NCBI RefSeq assembly: GCF_028595265.1
Contig: NZ_JAQQXP010000001.1
Coordinates: forward strand, 1,798,001 to 1,862,000
Source: Alteromonas gilva
GTDB taxonomy: Bacteria > Pseudomonadota > Gammaproteobacteria > Enterobacterales > Alteromonadaceae
DNA length: 64,000 nucleotides
Direction: 5' to 3'
Below the pieces are notes generated by a model. It was not told the DNA's origin and did no database searches. It saw only the letters and a program-made list of their open reading frames with translations. The stretch's first letter is position 1, and the number at the start of each line of letters is the position of its first letter. Below, piece after piece: positions 35,061 through 43,898 of this stretch. The position numbers and the translations under genes are program-made.

Positions 35061-36527
35061 TTATGGTGACTCCCACTGGGCTACAGGTTGACCGCTGTGG
35101 CTTAACTGATAATAGCGTCGGCACAATTCCACCAGGGCTGCTTGCTCACCGTGCTGTTCGGTTAACGCCTGATAAGTATTCAGCTGCCATGTGGCGCCGG
35201 TTTGACGGGCGGCCAGCCGATGCTCTATGAGACCCAGATAATAATCCCGCTCCGCCCGGCTGATCCCTATCCTGGCCAGCCCCTCGTCGGCCAGCGGCAA
35301 TAAATCAGCCAGAATATCCGTGACCCGATGTTCCTTCAGACTGCGCTGTTGTGGGTGTGGCCAGAGTATTTTGGCGTTCAGACCCGACTGGGCACAGCGG
35401 TAAAAATTGTATTCGGCATACTGAAAGGGCAGGCGTTGTAAGTACTCTTCGCAGTGCGGCGACAAGGCTTCAACCAGACCAATTTGCAGCGCTGCATTGG
35501 CGAGCATATCCTGATTCGTCGGCCCGGCCGGTAAACTGCGGTATTCGATCCGCACATGGCCCTGTTCGCCGGGCTCAAACACGGCGCGGTTCCAGCTCCA
35601 CACGGTACCATGGTGAAGATTGAGCTCGGTAAAGGGGGCTGGCGGGGCATTGAGCCGTTCGCTGAGCACTGGCAATAACGGCGGATATAACGACACGCTT
35701 TCAGTAAAGCAGTCGGTGATACCGTTGCGCAGCCAGCCATGTCCGTAAGTCACCCGGGAGGGCTGGCGCCATTCGGTGGCATTGGTATGGCGATAATCAA
35801 TGGACTGTTTAAACAGCGCAATCCGGGTTTCCTGCCATAACCGTTTACCCATAAAAAAGGGCGAGTTACCGGCGATGGCTAACACTAGAGGCGTCACCAG
35901 CTGGGCGGTATTAAACGCATCGGTAAAGCGCGTTAGCGGAATTTTATGGTGCAGTTGAAAAGAGGTGTTTGCGCCTTCCATGGTAACATCATCGCTGGTG
36001 GTTTTGACCACGTCCTGGCCATGAATATCAATGTCAAAAGGGGCTCCCCGCTGTTGGGTTAACTCTCGTGTAAGCGCCTGATAACGAGGCCGGTTGGTCA
36101 TGTAGGTGTCGGTCAGGTGGCTGCTATCCAGAGTTGGTAATATGCCAATTGACAGTGCATGACCGTCGTACAGCGCCGCGGTCTGGTCGAGCGTTTGCGA
36201 GGCCTTATCTAACTGAGCCTGAAGCGCTTTGAAGGCCGCCTCGCCGGCGTTAACCGGTTTGAGGTTAAATTCGATATTGTATTGGTTTAACTCTTCCTGC
36301 AGGCCTTCCATGCGGGCCTTTTCGAGCATCTGCTCAATTAAAGGGGCCGGCGTGAAATGCTGGTTTACCAGGTAAAGTTCCAGCTCCGCGCCGATACTGA
36401 CCTGCGGGTTGTTATAGCAGGGCCGGGTGAGTTCAGCCGTCATCTCAGACAGTTGCTGATGCACTCGCTGATTGAATTCTGCACGCTGTTGATCAGTAAA
36501 ATCATGTTGTTCAAAGTTTATGCCCAT
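35061..36527 (-). CDS. GCS2-family carboxylate-amine ligase (glutamate-cysteine ligase-like)
   Basis: This 488-residue enzyme resembles the GCS2/YbdK family of ATP-dependent carboxylate-amine ligases. It has the metal/ATP motif SIGAELELYLVN near residue 42, the substrate-binding block TMEGANTSFQLHHK and VRIEYRSLPAGPTNQD late in the protein. Some members make gamma-glutamylcysteine at low rate; many have unknown substrates. It is followed on the same transcript by an AstE-like hydrolase. It is divergent from the FNR-site metalloprotease gene, with a 282-nt gap. I would not call it gshA without biochemical support. Confidence 0.8.
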   Translation of the reverse strand: MGINFEQHDFTDQQRAEFNQRVHQQLSEMTAELTRPCYNNPQVSIGAELELYLVNQHFTPAPLIEQMLEKARMEGLQEELNQYNIEFNLKPVNAGEAAFKALQAQLDKASQTLDQTAALYDGHALSIGILPTLDSSHLTDTYMTNRPRYQALTRELTQQRGAPFDIDIHGQDVVKTTSDDVTMEGANTSFQLHHKIPLTRFTDAFNTAQLVTPLVLAIAGNSPFFMGKRLWQETRIALFKQSIDYRHTNATEWRQPSRVTYGHGWLRNGITDCFTESVSLYPPLLPVLSERLNAPPAPFTELNLHHGTVWSWNRAVFEPGEQGHVRIEYRSLPAGPTNQDMLANAALQIGLVEALSPHCEEYLQRLPFQYAEYNFYRCAQSGLNAKILWPHPQQRSLKEHRVTDILADLLPLADEGLARIGISRAERDYYLGLIEHRLAARQTGATWQLNTYQALTEQHGEQAALVELCRRYYQLSHSGQPVAQWESP

Positions 36528-36624
36528 AACATCCCGGTAGGTACTCTAATCAGTTAATGAATTTTGTCGACCTGTTAAGTGTAGAAGCAGGATGTACAGA
36601 GTACTAGTAAACTGTCTGGTGACG

Positions 36625-36673
36625 TTGATGCAGATCAATCGCGAAAAGACTTAATTTGTATTTAATATAGGCA
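36625..36673 (+). promoter_or_regulatory. FNR-type class II promoter of the metalloprotease gene
   Basis: TTGATGCAGATCAA (36625-36638) matches the FNR/Anr consensus TTGAT-N4-ATCAA at every defined base. A -10 element TTTAAT (36661-36666) lies exactly where it should if the box is centred at -41.5, giving a start at about 36673. The leader to the TTG start is then about 137 nt. On the minus strand (GCS2 gene) no matching -10 is visible at the equivalent distance, so the plus-strand gene is the likely target. Confidence 0.7.
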
Positions 36674-36809
36674 CTTGCGCTCGATCAACCGTTGGTCGTT
36701 TATCGGTGTTGTTGGTAGTTTGGTCAGGTGTCACTGGATTTACCCGTCTCGATTAGGTAGCTTAACAGTACTGCCGTTTTGTTCAGCATTATTATTGGAG
36801 GACGCTCTG

Positions 36810-39194
36810 TTGCGAGTATTGGTATTGGTTGTGAGCCTGTTGATAACAGGGTTTTCACCGGTTAAAGGAGAGACGATTGCCTCCTTTACCGAAGGCATGA
36901 AAAAACAAGCGGGTTTTATACCTGTTTATTATGACAGCAGCGAAGATAAAGTGTTTTTGCAAATTGACGCCACGGACCAGCCGCTGTTGTTTCAGTCAAG
37001 CTTACCGCAAGGGGTAGGCTCTAACGATATTGGCCTGGACAGAGGCCAGTTGGGCGCAACCCGTCTGGTGCAGTTTGAACGTTACGGGAATAAAATTTTA
37101 CTTAAACAACTCAATACCGAATACCGGGCCAGTGCCGACAATCCGGCCGAAAAAGCCAGTATCGATGAAGCCTTTGCCGACTCGGTGATTGCCGGTTTCA
37201 CCATTGTAGCGAGTAACGATGACTCGGTATTGATTGATTATACCGCGCAGCTTTTCAGCGACATTCACGGTATTGCAGAACGTCTTAAGTCAAGCAATCA
37301 GGGCAGCTTTAAACCCGATGCCAGTCGCAGCGGTGTTTATATGGAAAAAACCAAAGCGTTTCCGCTCAATACTGAGCTGGAAGCCCTGGTGACCTTTGGT
37401 GGTAACGGCACCGGTAGCTACCTGCGTTCGGTCACTCCCGATGCAGACAGTGTCACCGTGCATCTGCATCATTCATTTGTTGCTTTGCCTGATGATGGCT
37501 ATGAACCGCGGGCTTTTCATCCGTTTTCGGGCTACTGGAAGCACAGTTGGCAGGATTATTCGGCGCCGATTACCGAGCCTCTTGAGCAAGCGTATATACG
37601 TCGTCACCGACTGGCCAAGAAAGATCCCGGCGCTGCGATCAGCGAAGCCGTTGAGCCTATTGTTTATTACCTCGATCCGGGTATTCCCGAGCCAGTGATG
37701 AGCGCGTTAAAAGACGGCGCCAGCTGGTGGAATCAAGCGTTTGAAGCAGCAGGCTATAAAGATGCCTTTCAGGTAAAAGTGCTACCACCAGATGCCGACC
37801 CGATGGATGTACGATACAACGTCATCAACTGGGTTCACCGTGCTACGCGGGGCTGGTCGTACGGCTCTTCGGTGGTTGACCCGCGCACCGGTGAAATCAT
37901 TAAAGGTCACGTTACCCTGGGCTCGTTGCGGGTAAGACAGGATTACCTGATTGCGCTGGGGTTAACCAGTCCTTTTGGTCAGGATAGCAACGCGACGACA
38001 GCACAAAAAGAAATGGCGCTGGCGCGCATTCGCCAGTTATCGGCTCACGAAGTAGGCCATACACTGGGTATTGCCCATAATTTTGCGGCCAGCGAAAATG
38101 GCCGTGAGTCGGTGATGGATTATCCGCACCCGAAAATCGATATAGAAAACGGTGAGTTATCACTGGCTGATGCCTATGACGTTGGCATGGGGCAGTGGGA
38201 TAATTACGTTATTGCCTATGGTTATCAGGATTTTGCTGACGATACCAATACCCGTGAAGCCCTTGAATCAATGGTGGTCGCGGCCCGCGAACAGGGCTTA
38301 AAGTATAAGTCGGACGCCGATGTACGTGCGTCGCGTCACGCATCGGCCGATGGGCACTTATGGGACAACGGCGAAAATCCGCTGGCGCAATACGACCACC
38401 TCATGCAGGTACGTAAGCTGGCCCTGAGCAACATGGGGCTGGATACGCTGCAAACCGGCGAGAGTCTGTCGTCACTGGAAAACGCCTTAGTGCCGGTGTA
38501 TTTGCTGCACCGTTTTCAGCTCGAGGCCGTGGCCAAACAGGTCGCCGGCATTCATTACCAGTATGAAAACAAAGGCGACTACGCGAAGCCCCGGGGCGTT
38601 AAAATGGTAGCACCCGAGACCCAGGTGGAGGCCATGACCCGGCTTATCGATGCCTCAACGGCACAGGTGCTGGCCATGCCGGATGCGTTGTTAGATTTAA
38701 TTACGCCGCCTGTTTTTGCCGAAGCCGAAACCCGCGAGCAGTTTAATGGCCGCATGGGTCGCGTATTTGACCCCATTTCAGCGGCCGAAAGCGCAGCCGC
38801 TTTTAGCCTGCAACTGTTATTGCACCCAGAACGCCTTAACCGCTTGGTATATCAGCATAGCCGCCAGTCAAGTGTGCCTGGCGTGGATGATTTAATTCGT
38901 AAAATCTTTTCGGTGCATTTTTATCGCCAGCAGCGTGCCAACAGTAATCTGATTGCGCGCTTGCAGCTGGTGGCGTTACAAAGTGTTATGCAGACCTTGC
39001 AGGGCAAAGACACCGCGCCTGAAGTGAAGCTGGCAATCACGGCTGAGTTAATGACGTTGACCGAATGGCTCGAAGATGAAGATGATGTGCCGGGTTACCG
39101 CGCACTGGAACACTATCTTGAGCATTACTGGGAAACCGGTGAATGGCCGTTAGCGTTTAGTGTGAAACCACTTCCGCCGGGCTCACCGATTTAA
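36810..39194 (+). CDS. Exported zinc metalloprotease (DUF5117/DUF4953 type)
   Basis: This 794-residue protein has a signal peptide (RVLVLVVSLLITGFSPVKGE) and a metzincin-like zinc motif HEVGHTLGIAH starting at H413. A probable Met-turn (VMDYPHP) follows. An N-terminal DUF5117 region and C-terminal DUF4953 region complete the family pattern. The substrate is unknown. I chose the TTG at 36810 because GGAGG lies 9 nt upstream and a clean signal sequence follows; an in-frame TTG at 36675 would lie at the predicted transcription start and spoil the signal peptide. An FNR-type promoter precedes it. Confidence 0.82.
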   Translation: MRVLVLVVSLLITGFSPVKGETIASFTEGMKKQAGFIPVYYDSSEDKVFLQIDATDQPLLFQSSLPQGVGSNDIGLDRGQLGATRLVQFERYGNKILLKQLNTEYRASADNPAEKASIDEAFADSVIAGFTIVASNDDSVLIDYTAQLFSDIHGIAERLKSSNQGSFKPDASRSGVYMEKTKAFPLNTELEALVTFGGNGTGSYLRSVTPDADSVTVHLHHSFVALPDDGYEPRAFHPFSGYWKHSWQDYSAPITEPLEQAYIRRHRLAKKDPGAAISEAVEPIVYYLDPGIPEPVMSALKDGASWWNQAFEAAGYKDAFQVKVLPPDADPMDVRYNVINWVHRATRGWSYGSSVVDPRTGEIIKGHVTLGSLRVRQDYLIALGLTSPFGQDSNATTAQKEMALARIRQLSAHEVGHTLGIAHNFAASENGRESVMDYPHPKIDIENGELSLADAYDVGMGQWDNYVIAYGYQDFADDTNTREALESMVVAAREQGLKYKSDADVRASRHASADGHLWDNGENPLAQYDHLMQVRKLALSNMGLDTLQTGESLSSLENALVPVYLLHRFQLEAVAKQVAGIHYQYENKGDYAKPRGVKMVAPETQVEAMTRLIDASTAQVLAMPDALLDLITPPVFAEAETREQFNGRMGRVFDPISAAESAAAFSLQLLLHPERLNRLVYQHSRQSSVPGVDDLIRKIFSVHFYRQQRANSNLIARLQLVALQSVMQTLQGKDTAPEVKLAITAELMTLTEWLEDEDDVPGYRALEHYLEHYWETGEWPLAFSVKPLPPGSPI

Positions 39195-39211
39195 GCCTGA
39201 CAATCCAACTC

Positions 39212-39238
39212 AAACCCCGGCATCAGGCCGGGGTTTTT
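39212..39238 (+). terminator. Intrinsic terminator after the metalloprotease gene
   Basis: AAACCCCGGC/GCCGGGGTTT 10-bp stem with a 5-nt loop and trailing T residues, 18 nt after the stop codon. Confidence 0.85.
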
Positions 39239-39334
39239 GTGTTAACGCTGATCGCAACGATGAGCGACAAAAAGTGTAAGCTGCGTCAAAACTTTAAAGC
39301 GTCAACGCGGCAAACCAGGCAAGTACCGGTGGGG

Positions 39335-40465
39335 TTAGCTGCCTTCGCTCAATGTAAAGTAGTTGGTAAAACACTTATACAACTGGGTACCGCTGAGTAC
39401 CGATGCTGACGGGAAATGCAGCATCGGGATTAAATCACAGGGGGCATAAACAGGTTTGCTGCCCTTGTCATTATCCAATTCATCAATATTGAGTACCCTG
39501 GCCAGCAGCTCGCCCTCCTTAACGTGTTGACCCGGTCTGGCGCAATATTCCACCATGCCGCCCCAGTCGGTATACAGGGTTTTGTAATCCGCCAGCGCGA
39601 CGCCTATACGGGTCATGTTGGCAGGGGTTACTTTGCTTTCCGGCAATAACCCTTTAGCGGTGAGGTAGCTGATGATACTGGTGGCATCAATTTCGCCTTC
39701 GGCAAAATCAATCACCTCCTGACTGCCCATCTCCAGGGTAAAGGCCTCTACACCAAAATCCAGCGTGCGCTGGTCGCGCGCGTTAAGCAAATCGGTCAGT
39801 GTCCACCAGGGGCAGAATGTGGCTTCATCGAGGGCGCCGGCAAACGCGTTAGGAATAAATATGCAATGGGGAAAGTTGAATGCCAGCGCGCTGTCTTTGG
39901 CGTATTGCGGAATATAAATATGCCGCGTCGATACCGGACCATTATGTAAATCGAGCACGTAATCGGCATCAACTGCCAGCTGTTGTAAACGCAGGTTGAG
40001 CTGTTGGGCCAGACCCAGCCCCCAGGGGCTGGCCAGCTTTTGGGCGATGGCCTGCTGCCAGTGCGCGCGAAAGCGTTGTTTTATGGAGGCGCCTGACTCC
40101 TCATCGGTAACGCTTTGGGCAAAAAGCTGAATTTGTTGCTCGTCGTAATAGTAGCCCCGGTTCCAGTTGGTGCCGTTAACCGGGTCAAACCGGCCCAGGG
40201 TGTATTCGCCGGCTTTAATGTTAGTGCCAACCGGGTTGCAGTTGGGTACCAGAATGATTTCGCCACTCACAGGTGTATCCTGTAGCCATTGTATGAGGTG
40301 GTAAATCACCACGTTACCCTGCACTTCGGCGCCGTGAATAGAACTTTGAATATACACGGTGGGGCCGGGCCGTTGTCCCTTAATGCGGTATACCGGTACG
40401 TTCATACTGCGGCCTGAGGCATTTTGTGCCACCCGGATATGTTGTTTACTGACTTGATTTAGCAT
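39335..40465 (-). CDS. Second AstE/aspartoacylase-family zinc hydrolase
   Basis: This 376-residue M14-like deacylase has zinc ligands in SSIHGAEVQGN and the late His in YVLDLHNGP. A C-terminal beta-rich extension of about 80 residues carries EYCARPGQHVKEGELLARV, a lipoyl-like barrel segment found in many AstE-like hydrolases. It is a distant paralogue of the hydrolase at 34027-35058; the two share only the active-site blocks. It lies 15 nt downstream of moeB on the same strand, so the two are co-transcribed although no functional link is obvious. Confidence 0.78.
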   Translation of the reverse strand: MLNQVSKQHIRVAQNASGRSMNVPVYRIKGQRPGPTVYIQSSIHGAEVQGNVVIYHLIQWLQDTPVSGEIILVPNCNPVGTNIKAGEYTLGRFDPVNGTNWNRGYYYDEQQIQLFAQSVTDEESGASIKQRFRAHWQQAIAQKLASPWGLGLAQQLNLRLQQLAVDADYVLDLHNGPVSTRHIYIPQYAKDSALAFNFPHCIFIPNAFAGALDEATFCPWWTLTDLLNARDQRTLDFGVEAFTLEMGSQEVIDFAEGEIDATSIISYLTAKGLLPESKVTPANMTRIGVALADYKTLYTDWGGMVEYCARPGQHVKEGELLARVLNIDELDNDKGSKPVYAPCDLIPMLHFPSASVLSGTQLYKCFTNYFTLSEGS

Positions 40466-40480
40466 AATGTTGGCTACTTA

Positions 40481-41236
40481 TTATTGGTTGCTGCAAACGT
40501 CACAAAAGGGATCGGAGGGTACGCTAAAGCGTTGCCAGTTAAGCGTTTGGCCATCGTAGGTTAACAATTCGCCGGGCGTTAATACCGACGTTCCCATCAG
40601 CATGAGCAGGGCAATATGCGCCTGCTGAATACCAATGGTAGCCACCACAGGAGCAAAAATACCGGCCTCAACGCAGCTCAGGGGCTGCTCGGTTATAAGG
40701 CGGCTTACGCACTGGTAACAGGGGCTGTGGCTGGCCGGGTCGATCACCAGTAGCTGCCCCTCAAAGCGAATGGCCGCGCCGCTGACTAAGGGCTTTCCCT
40801 GGCTGTAACAAACACGGTTTATTTGCTGGCGGCTGGCGCTGTTGTCGGTGCAGTCGAGCACGATATCGTGGCGTTTGACCAGGGTTGCCAGGGCGTCGTC
40901 ATCAAGCCGCTCATTAATGGTGTTAATGCAACAATCCGGGTTGAGCTGATGCAGACGGTCGCGCGCGGCGTGCACCTTGAACTGGCCGGTTTGCCCGGCG
41001 CTGAACAGGATCTGGCGGGGCAGGTTAGAGCGCTCAACGGTGTCATCGTCAACCAGGGTTAAATCCCCCACACCACTGCTGCATAATAACTGCGCTGCCG
41101 GGCAGCCTAAACCGCCCATGCCAATCACGAGTACGCGGGCGTTAAGCAGCGCCTCCTGGCCGGCGAGGTCGACCCGGGGTAAAACAATATGCCGGTTAAA
41201 GGTCACGGCTTGAGCATAACTTAAGGTATCTGGCAT
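40481..41236 (-). CDS. moeB: Molybdopterin-synthase adenylyltransferase MoeB (E1-like)
   Basis: This 251-residue E1-like enzyme has the nucleotide-binding VIGMGGLGCP (G39-G44), DDDTVERSNLPRQ, LDCTDNSASR and two CxxC zinc pairs (CYQC and CDVC). It adenylates the Gly-Gly tail of MoaD before sulfur transfer. No rhodanese domain is fused, so it is MoeB rather than MOCS3-like. A ThiF role cannot be fully excluded, but the divergent moa-mod operon 83 nt away favours MoeB. The start at 41236 is the ATG in front of the conserved region. Confidence 0.88.
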   Translation of the reverse strand: MPDTLSYAQAVTFNRHIVLPRVDLAGQEALLNARVLVIGMGGLGCPAAQLLCSSGVGDLTLVDDDTVERSNLPRQILFSAGQTGQFKVHAARDRLHQLNPDCCINTINERLDDDALATLVKRHDIVLDCTDNSASRQQINRVCYSQGKPLVSGAAIRFEGQLLVIDPASHSPCYQCVSRLITEQPLSCVEAGIFAPVVATIGIQQAHIALLMLMGTSVLTPGELLTYDGQTLNWQRFSVPSDPFCDVCSNQ

Positions 41237-41319
41237 AGTTAGCGCTTTGATCCTATTGCGATTCAACGCATAATGTACCAATTCGACAGTCTCGTCGCAG
41301 CAGATTTTTAAGGAGCATG

Positions 41320-41829
41320 ATGACTACTGCCTCTGAATCCCTGGCTATTGCCATTCTTACCGTGTCTGACACCCGCACACTGGACACCGATACCTCCGGT
41401 CAGTATCTCGCCGATGCGATAGAACAAGCCGGCCACATCCTTGCCGATCGCCAACTGGTGGCCGACGATATATATCAGCAGCGCGCGATTGTGTCGGCCT
41501 GGATTGCCGATCCTGATGTCGAAGCCATACTGGTGACCGGTGGTACCGGCTTTACCGGCCGCGATTCAACGCCCGAAGCCCTGAGCGTATTATTCGATAA
41601 GACCGTGGATGGTTTTGGTGAGCTGTTTCGCCATTTAAGTTACCAGGAAATTGGTACCTCGACGATTCAGTCGCGGGCACTGGCAGGTTTTGCCAATGCC
41701 ACGGTGATATTTTGTTTACCGGGCTCAACCGGTGCCTGTAAAACTGCCTGGCAGGGGATTATTCAGTCGCAGCTCGATTCAACCTTTAAACCGTGTAATT
41801 TTGTTGGTCACCTGAAAGGGTCTCACTAG
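41320..41829 (+). CDS. moaB: Molybdenum cofactor protein MoaB
   Basis: This 169-residue MogA/MoaB-fold protein contains [20 protein letters not shown], the substrate loop [16 protein letters not shown] and [12 protein letters not shown]. The family adenylylates molybdopterin before molybdate insertion. Two adjacent ATGs occur (41317 and 41320); the second has better spacing from AAGGAG. It is the first gene of a seven-gene run and is divergent from moeB. Confidence 0.9.
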   Translation: MTTASESLAIAILTVSDTRTLDTDTSGQYLADAIEQAGHILADRQLVADDIYQQRAIVSAWIADPDVEAILVTGGTGFTGRDSTPEALSVLFDKTVDGFGELFRHLSYQEIGTSTIQSRALAGFANATVIFCLPGSTGACKTAWQGIIQSQLDSTFKPCNFVGHLKGSH

Positions 41830-42306
41830 ATGGCGCTGTCACACGTTAATCAGCATGGTGAAGCCAATATGGTGGACGTCAGCGACAAGGCCGTTACCAC
41901 ACGGGAGGCGGTGGCAGAAGGCATTTTAAGTTTATCTGCCGAGGCGCTTGAACAGGTGCAAAACAATACCGCTGCCAAGGGCGATGTACTGGCGGTAGCG
42001 CGTATTGCGGGCATACAGGGGGCCAAACAATGCGCTAACCTTATCCCGCTTTGTCATCCGCTGGCGCTCAGTAAGGTCGACATAGAATTTACCATTGATA
42101 CCGCTAAGTCGCAGATTATTACCCGTTGCCGGTGTAAATTAAACGGCCAGACAGGGGTCGAAATGGAAGCCCTTACCGGGGTTAACGTCGCGTTGCTAAC
42201 CCTGTTTGATATGTGTAAGGCCGTGGATCCGGCCATGACCATGAGTCATATTCGGGTACTGCAAAAACAGGGCGGTAAAACCGGTCACTGGCACCGCAAT
42301 GAATAG
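41830..42306 (+). CDS. moaC: Cyclic pyranopterin monophosphate synthase MoaC
   Basis: This 158-residue protein has the MoaC hallmarks KGDVLAVARIAGIQGAKQ, NLIPLCHPL and DMCKAVDPAM, the last with catalytic Lys and Asp. It converts the MoaA product to cyclic pyranopterin monophosphate. No moaA is found in this window, so the first step must be encoded elsewhere. The ATG directly follows the moaB stop codon. Confidence 0.93.
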   Translation: MALSHVNQHGEANMVDVSDKAVTTREAVAEGILSLSAEALEQVQNNTAAKGDVLAVARIAGIQGAKQCANLIPLCHPLALSKVDIEFTIDTAKSQIITRCRCKLNGQTGVEMEALTGVNVALLTLFDMCKAVDPAMTMSHIRVLQKQGGKTGHWHRNE

Positions 42307-42317
42307 CAGGAGTGGTG

Positions 42318-42560
42318 ATGAAAGTTAAATTTTTTGCCCAGATCCGGGAGCTGACCGGGGTTGATGAGCTGGACTGTGACGTGCCGGTGCCGGCCACCAT
42401 TGACGGCTTGCGCGAGCAGTTAATGGCGCGCGGTGCACACTGGCAGCAAGCGCTGCAAACCAATGTGCTGTGCGCCCGCAATCAAACCTTGTGTGAGGGC
42501 ACAACCCCTGTCAGCAACGACGATGAAATTGCCTTTTTTCCGCCGGTCACCGGAGGCTGA
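42318..42560 (+). CDS. moaD: Molybdopterin synthase small subunit MoaD
   Basis: This 80-residue ubiquitin-like protein ends in the required PPVTGG tail, which is adenylated by MoeB and then thiocarboxylated. The ATG at 42318 lies 5 nt after AGGAG; the upstream GTG at 42312 is not favoured. Its TGA overlaps the first ATG of moaE. Confidence 0.92.
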   Translation: MKVKFFAQIRELTGVDELDCDVPVPATIDGLREQLMARGAHWQQALQTNVLCARNQTLCEGTTPVSNDDEIAFFPPVTGG

Positions 42561-42562
42561 TG

Positions 42563-43042
42563 ATGTTTGTTGAGGTAGGCCCGGACGATTTTAGCCAGCA
42601 GGCTTTGTATGACCGGCTGTGTGAAACCGATAGGGCCAGTCAGTCAGGTGCTGTGGTGACCTTTACCGGCCGTGTCCGCGACTACAATGCCCAGGGCCAC
42701 ATTGAGGGGATAGAGCTGGAATACTACCCTGGAATGACCGAGGCGGCGCTGCAGCAGTTACTGAAGCAGGCGCAGCAACGCTTTGCGCTCACTAACGCAG
42801 GCATTGTGCACCGGGTTGGGCGGCTGGCGAATCATGCTCAGATCGTGTGGGTAGGTACCTGTGCTGCGCATCGCAACGACGCGTTTAATGCAGCCAGTTA
42901 CCTGATGGATATGCTCAAACAATCGGTACCTATCTGGAAAAAAGAATGGGCCAATGGCGAAGCCGAATGGGTGGCGGCGAAAACCACTGACAGTCAGGCC
43001 GCCATGCGCTGGTTGCAAGAAACTGACGAACCCGGGGCCTAG
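42563..43042 (+). CDS. moaE: Molybdopterin synthase large subunit MoaE
   Basis: This 159-residue protein has the MoaE pattern TFTGRVRDYN, the HRVGRL segment, and the catalytic-site KKEWANGEAEWV with essential Lys residues. It forms the synthase with MoaD and inserts the dithiolene sulfurs. ATGs at 42560 and 42563 both overlap or abut moaD; the second is better spaced from GGAGG. Confidence 0.92.
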   Translation: MFVEVGPDDFSQQALYDRLCETDRASQSGAVVTFTGRVRDYNAQGHIEGIELEYYPGMTEAALQQLLKQAQQRFALTNAGIVHRVGRLANHAQIVWVGTCAAHRNDAFNAASYLMDMLKQSVPIWKKEWANGEAEWVAAKTTDSQAAMRWLQETDEPGA

Positions 43043-43044
43043 CA

Positions 43045-43896
43045 TTGACTCTGCTTCAACGCTTTTGGGTAGCCGTGTGCTTAGGAAACTTGTGGTGGGG
43101 AATAGCCACCGCTGAACCGTCCGGGGTGGCGATGTCACTGACGCCCGCTGTACAAAATGCGGCGCAGCAGCCGGTAGAAGCCCCTGATGGCGCGGTTAAA
43201 CCACCGCTGAGCATTGCGGTAGCGGCTAATTTTGCTGGCCCCTTACAGGTTTTATTACCCGCTTTTGAGCAGGCAAGTGGCATTAATACCCGCGTAACAG
43301 CCGGGTCAAGCGGCGCACTTTACGCACAAATTCAGCATGGTGCACCCTATGATGTGTTTTTGTCGGCCGACAGTATGCGGCCCCGGGCGCTGGTAAACAG
43401 CGGCAAAATATCCGCCGACGCTGTTACTACCTATACCATTGGTCAGTTGGCCCTGGTGGGTAATGTAACAGGGCTGACTGATGCGGCATTGCTGACCGAT
43501 ACCGTGCGCATTGCCATCGCCGATCCCGGGTTAGCGCCCTATGGCCGCGCGGCGCAAGAGCTTTTGGAGGCGTTGGGCATATGGTCGGCGTTACAATCGC
43601 GCCTGATCCGCGGCAATAACGTGCAACAAACTCTGCAGTTCTGGCAAACCGGTAACGTGGATGTTGCCCTGATTGCCGGCTCGCAATGCATTACCTATCA
43701 ACTGGACTGCAAACCGGTGCCTGCGCTATACGAACCGGTTGTGCAGCAGATGGCCGTCGTCGCTTCCAATCAGGTAGCGCAGGCCGAAGCGGCGCGTTCA
43801 CTCGCCCGGTATTTACGCAGCGAGGCGGTGCAACAGCAACTGACTGCGATGGGCTACCGGGCGGTTACGGATATCACCAGTCGGGGCGGTTTATAA
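43045..43896 (+). CDS. modA: Molybdate-binding periplasmic protein ModA
   Basis: This 283-residue exported solute-binding protein starts at a TTG, 2 nt after moaE. It has a signal sequence (about residues 1-22), then an unusual low-complexity spacer of about 30 residues. The ModA fold follows: LSIAVAANFAGPLQVLLPAFEQ, TAGSSGALYAQIQHGAPYDVFLSAD and IADPGLAPYGRAAQELL. It delivers molybdate or tungstate to ModBC. The Ser residues in GSSGAL and SADS are typical oxyanion ligands. Confidence 0.9.
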   Translation: MTLLQRFWVAVCLGNLWWGIATAEPSGVAMSLTPAVQNAAQQPVEAPDGAVKPPLSIAVAANFAGPLQVLLPAFEQASGINTRVTAGSSGALYAQIQHGAPYDVFLSADSMRPRALVNSGKISADAVTTYTIGQLALVGNVTGLTDAALLTDTVRIAIADPGLAPYGRAAQELLEALGIWSALQSRLIRGNNVQQTLQFWQTGNVDVALIAGSQCITYQLDCKPVPALYEPVVQQMAVVASNQVAQAEAARSLARYLRSEAVQQQLTAMGYRAVTDITSRGGL

Positions 43897-43898
43897 TC

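Noticed and set aside
43686..43898. Upstream extension of the modB open frame
   Set aside because: It overlaps modA in another frame. The conserved ModB sequence begins after the GTG at 43899, directly behind the modA stop.
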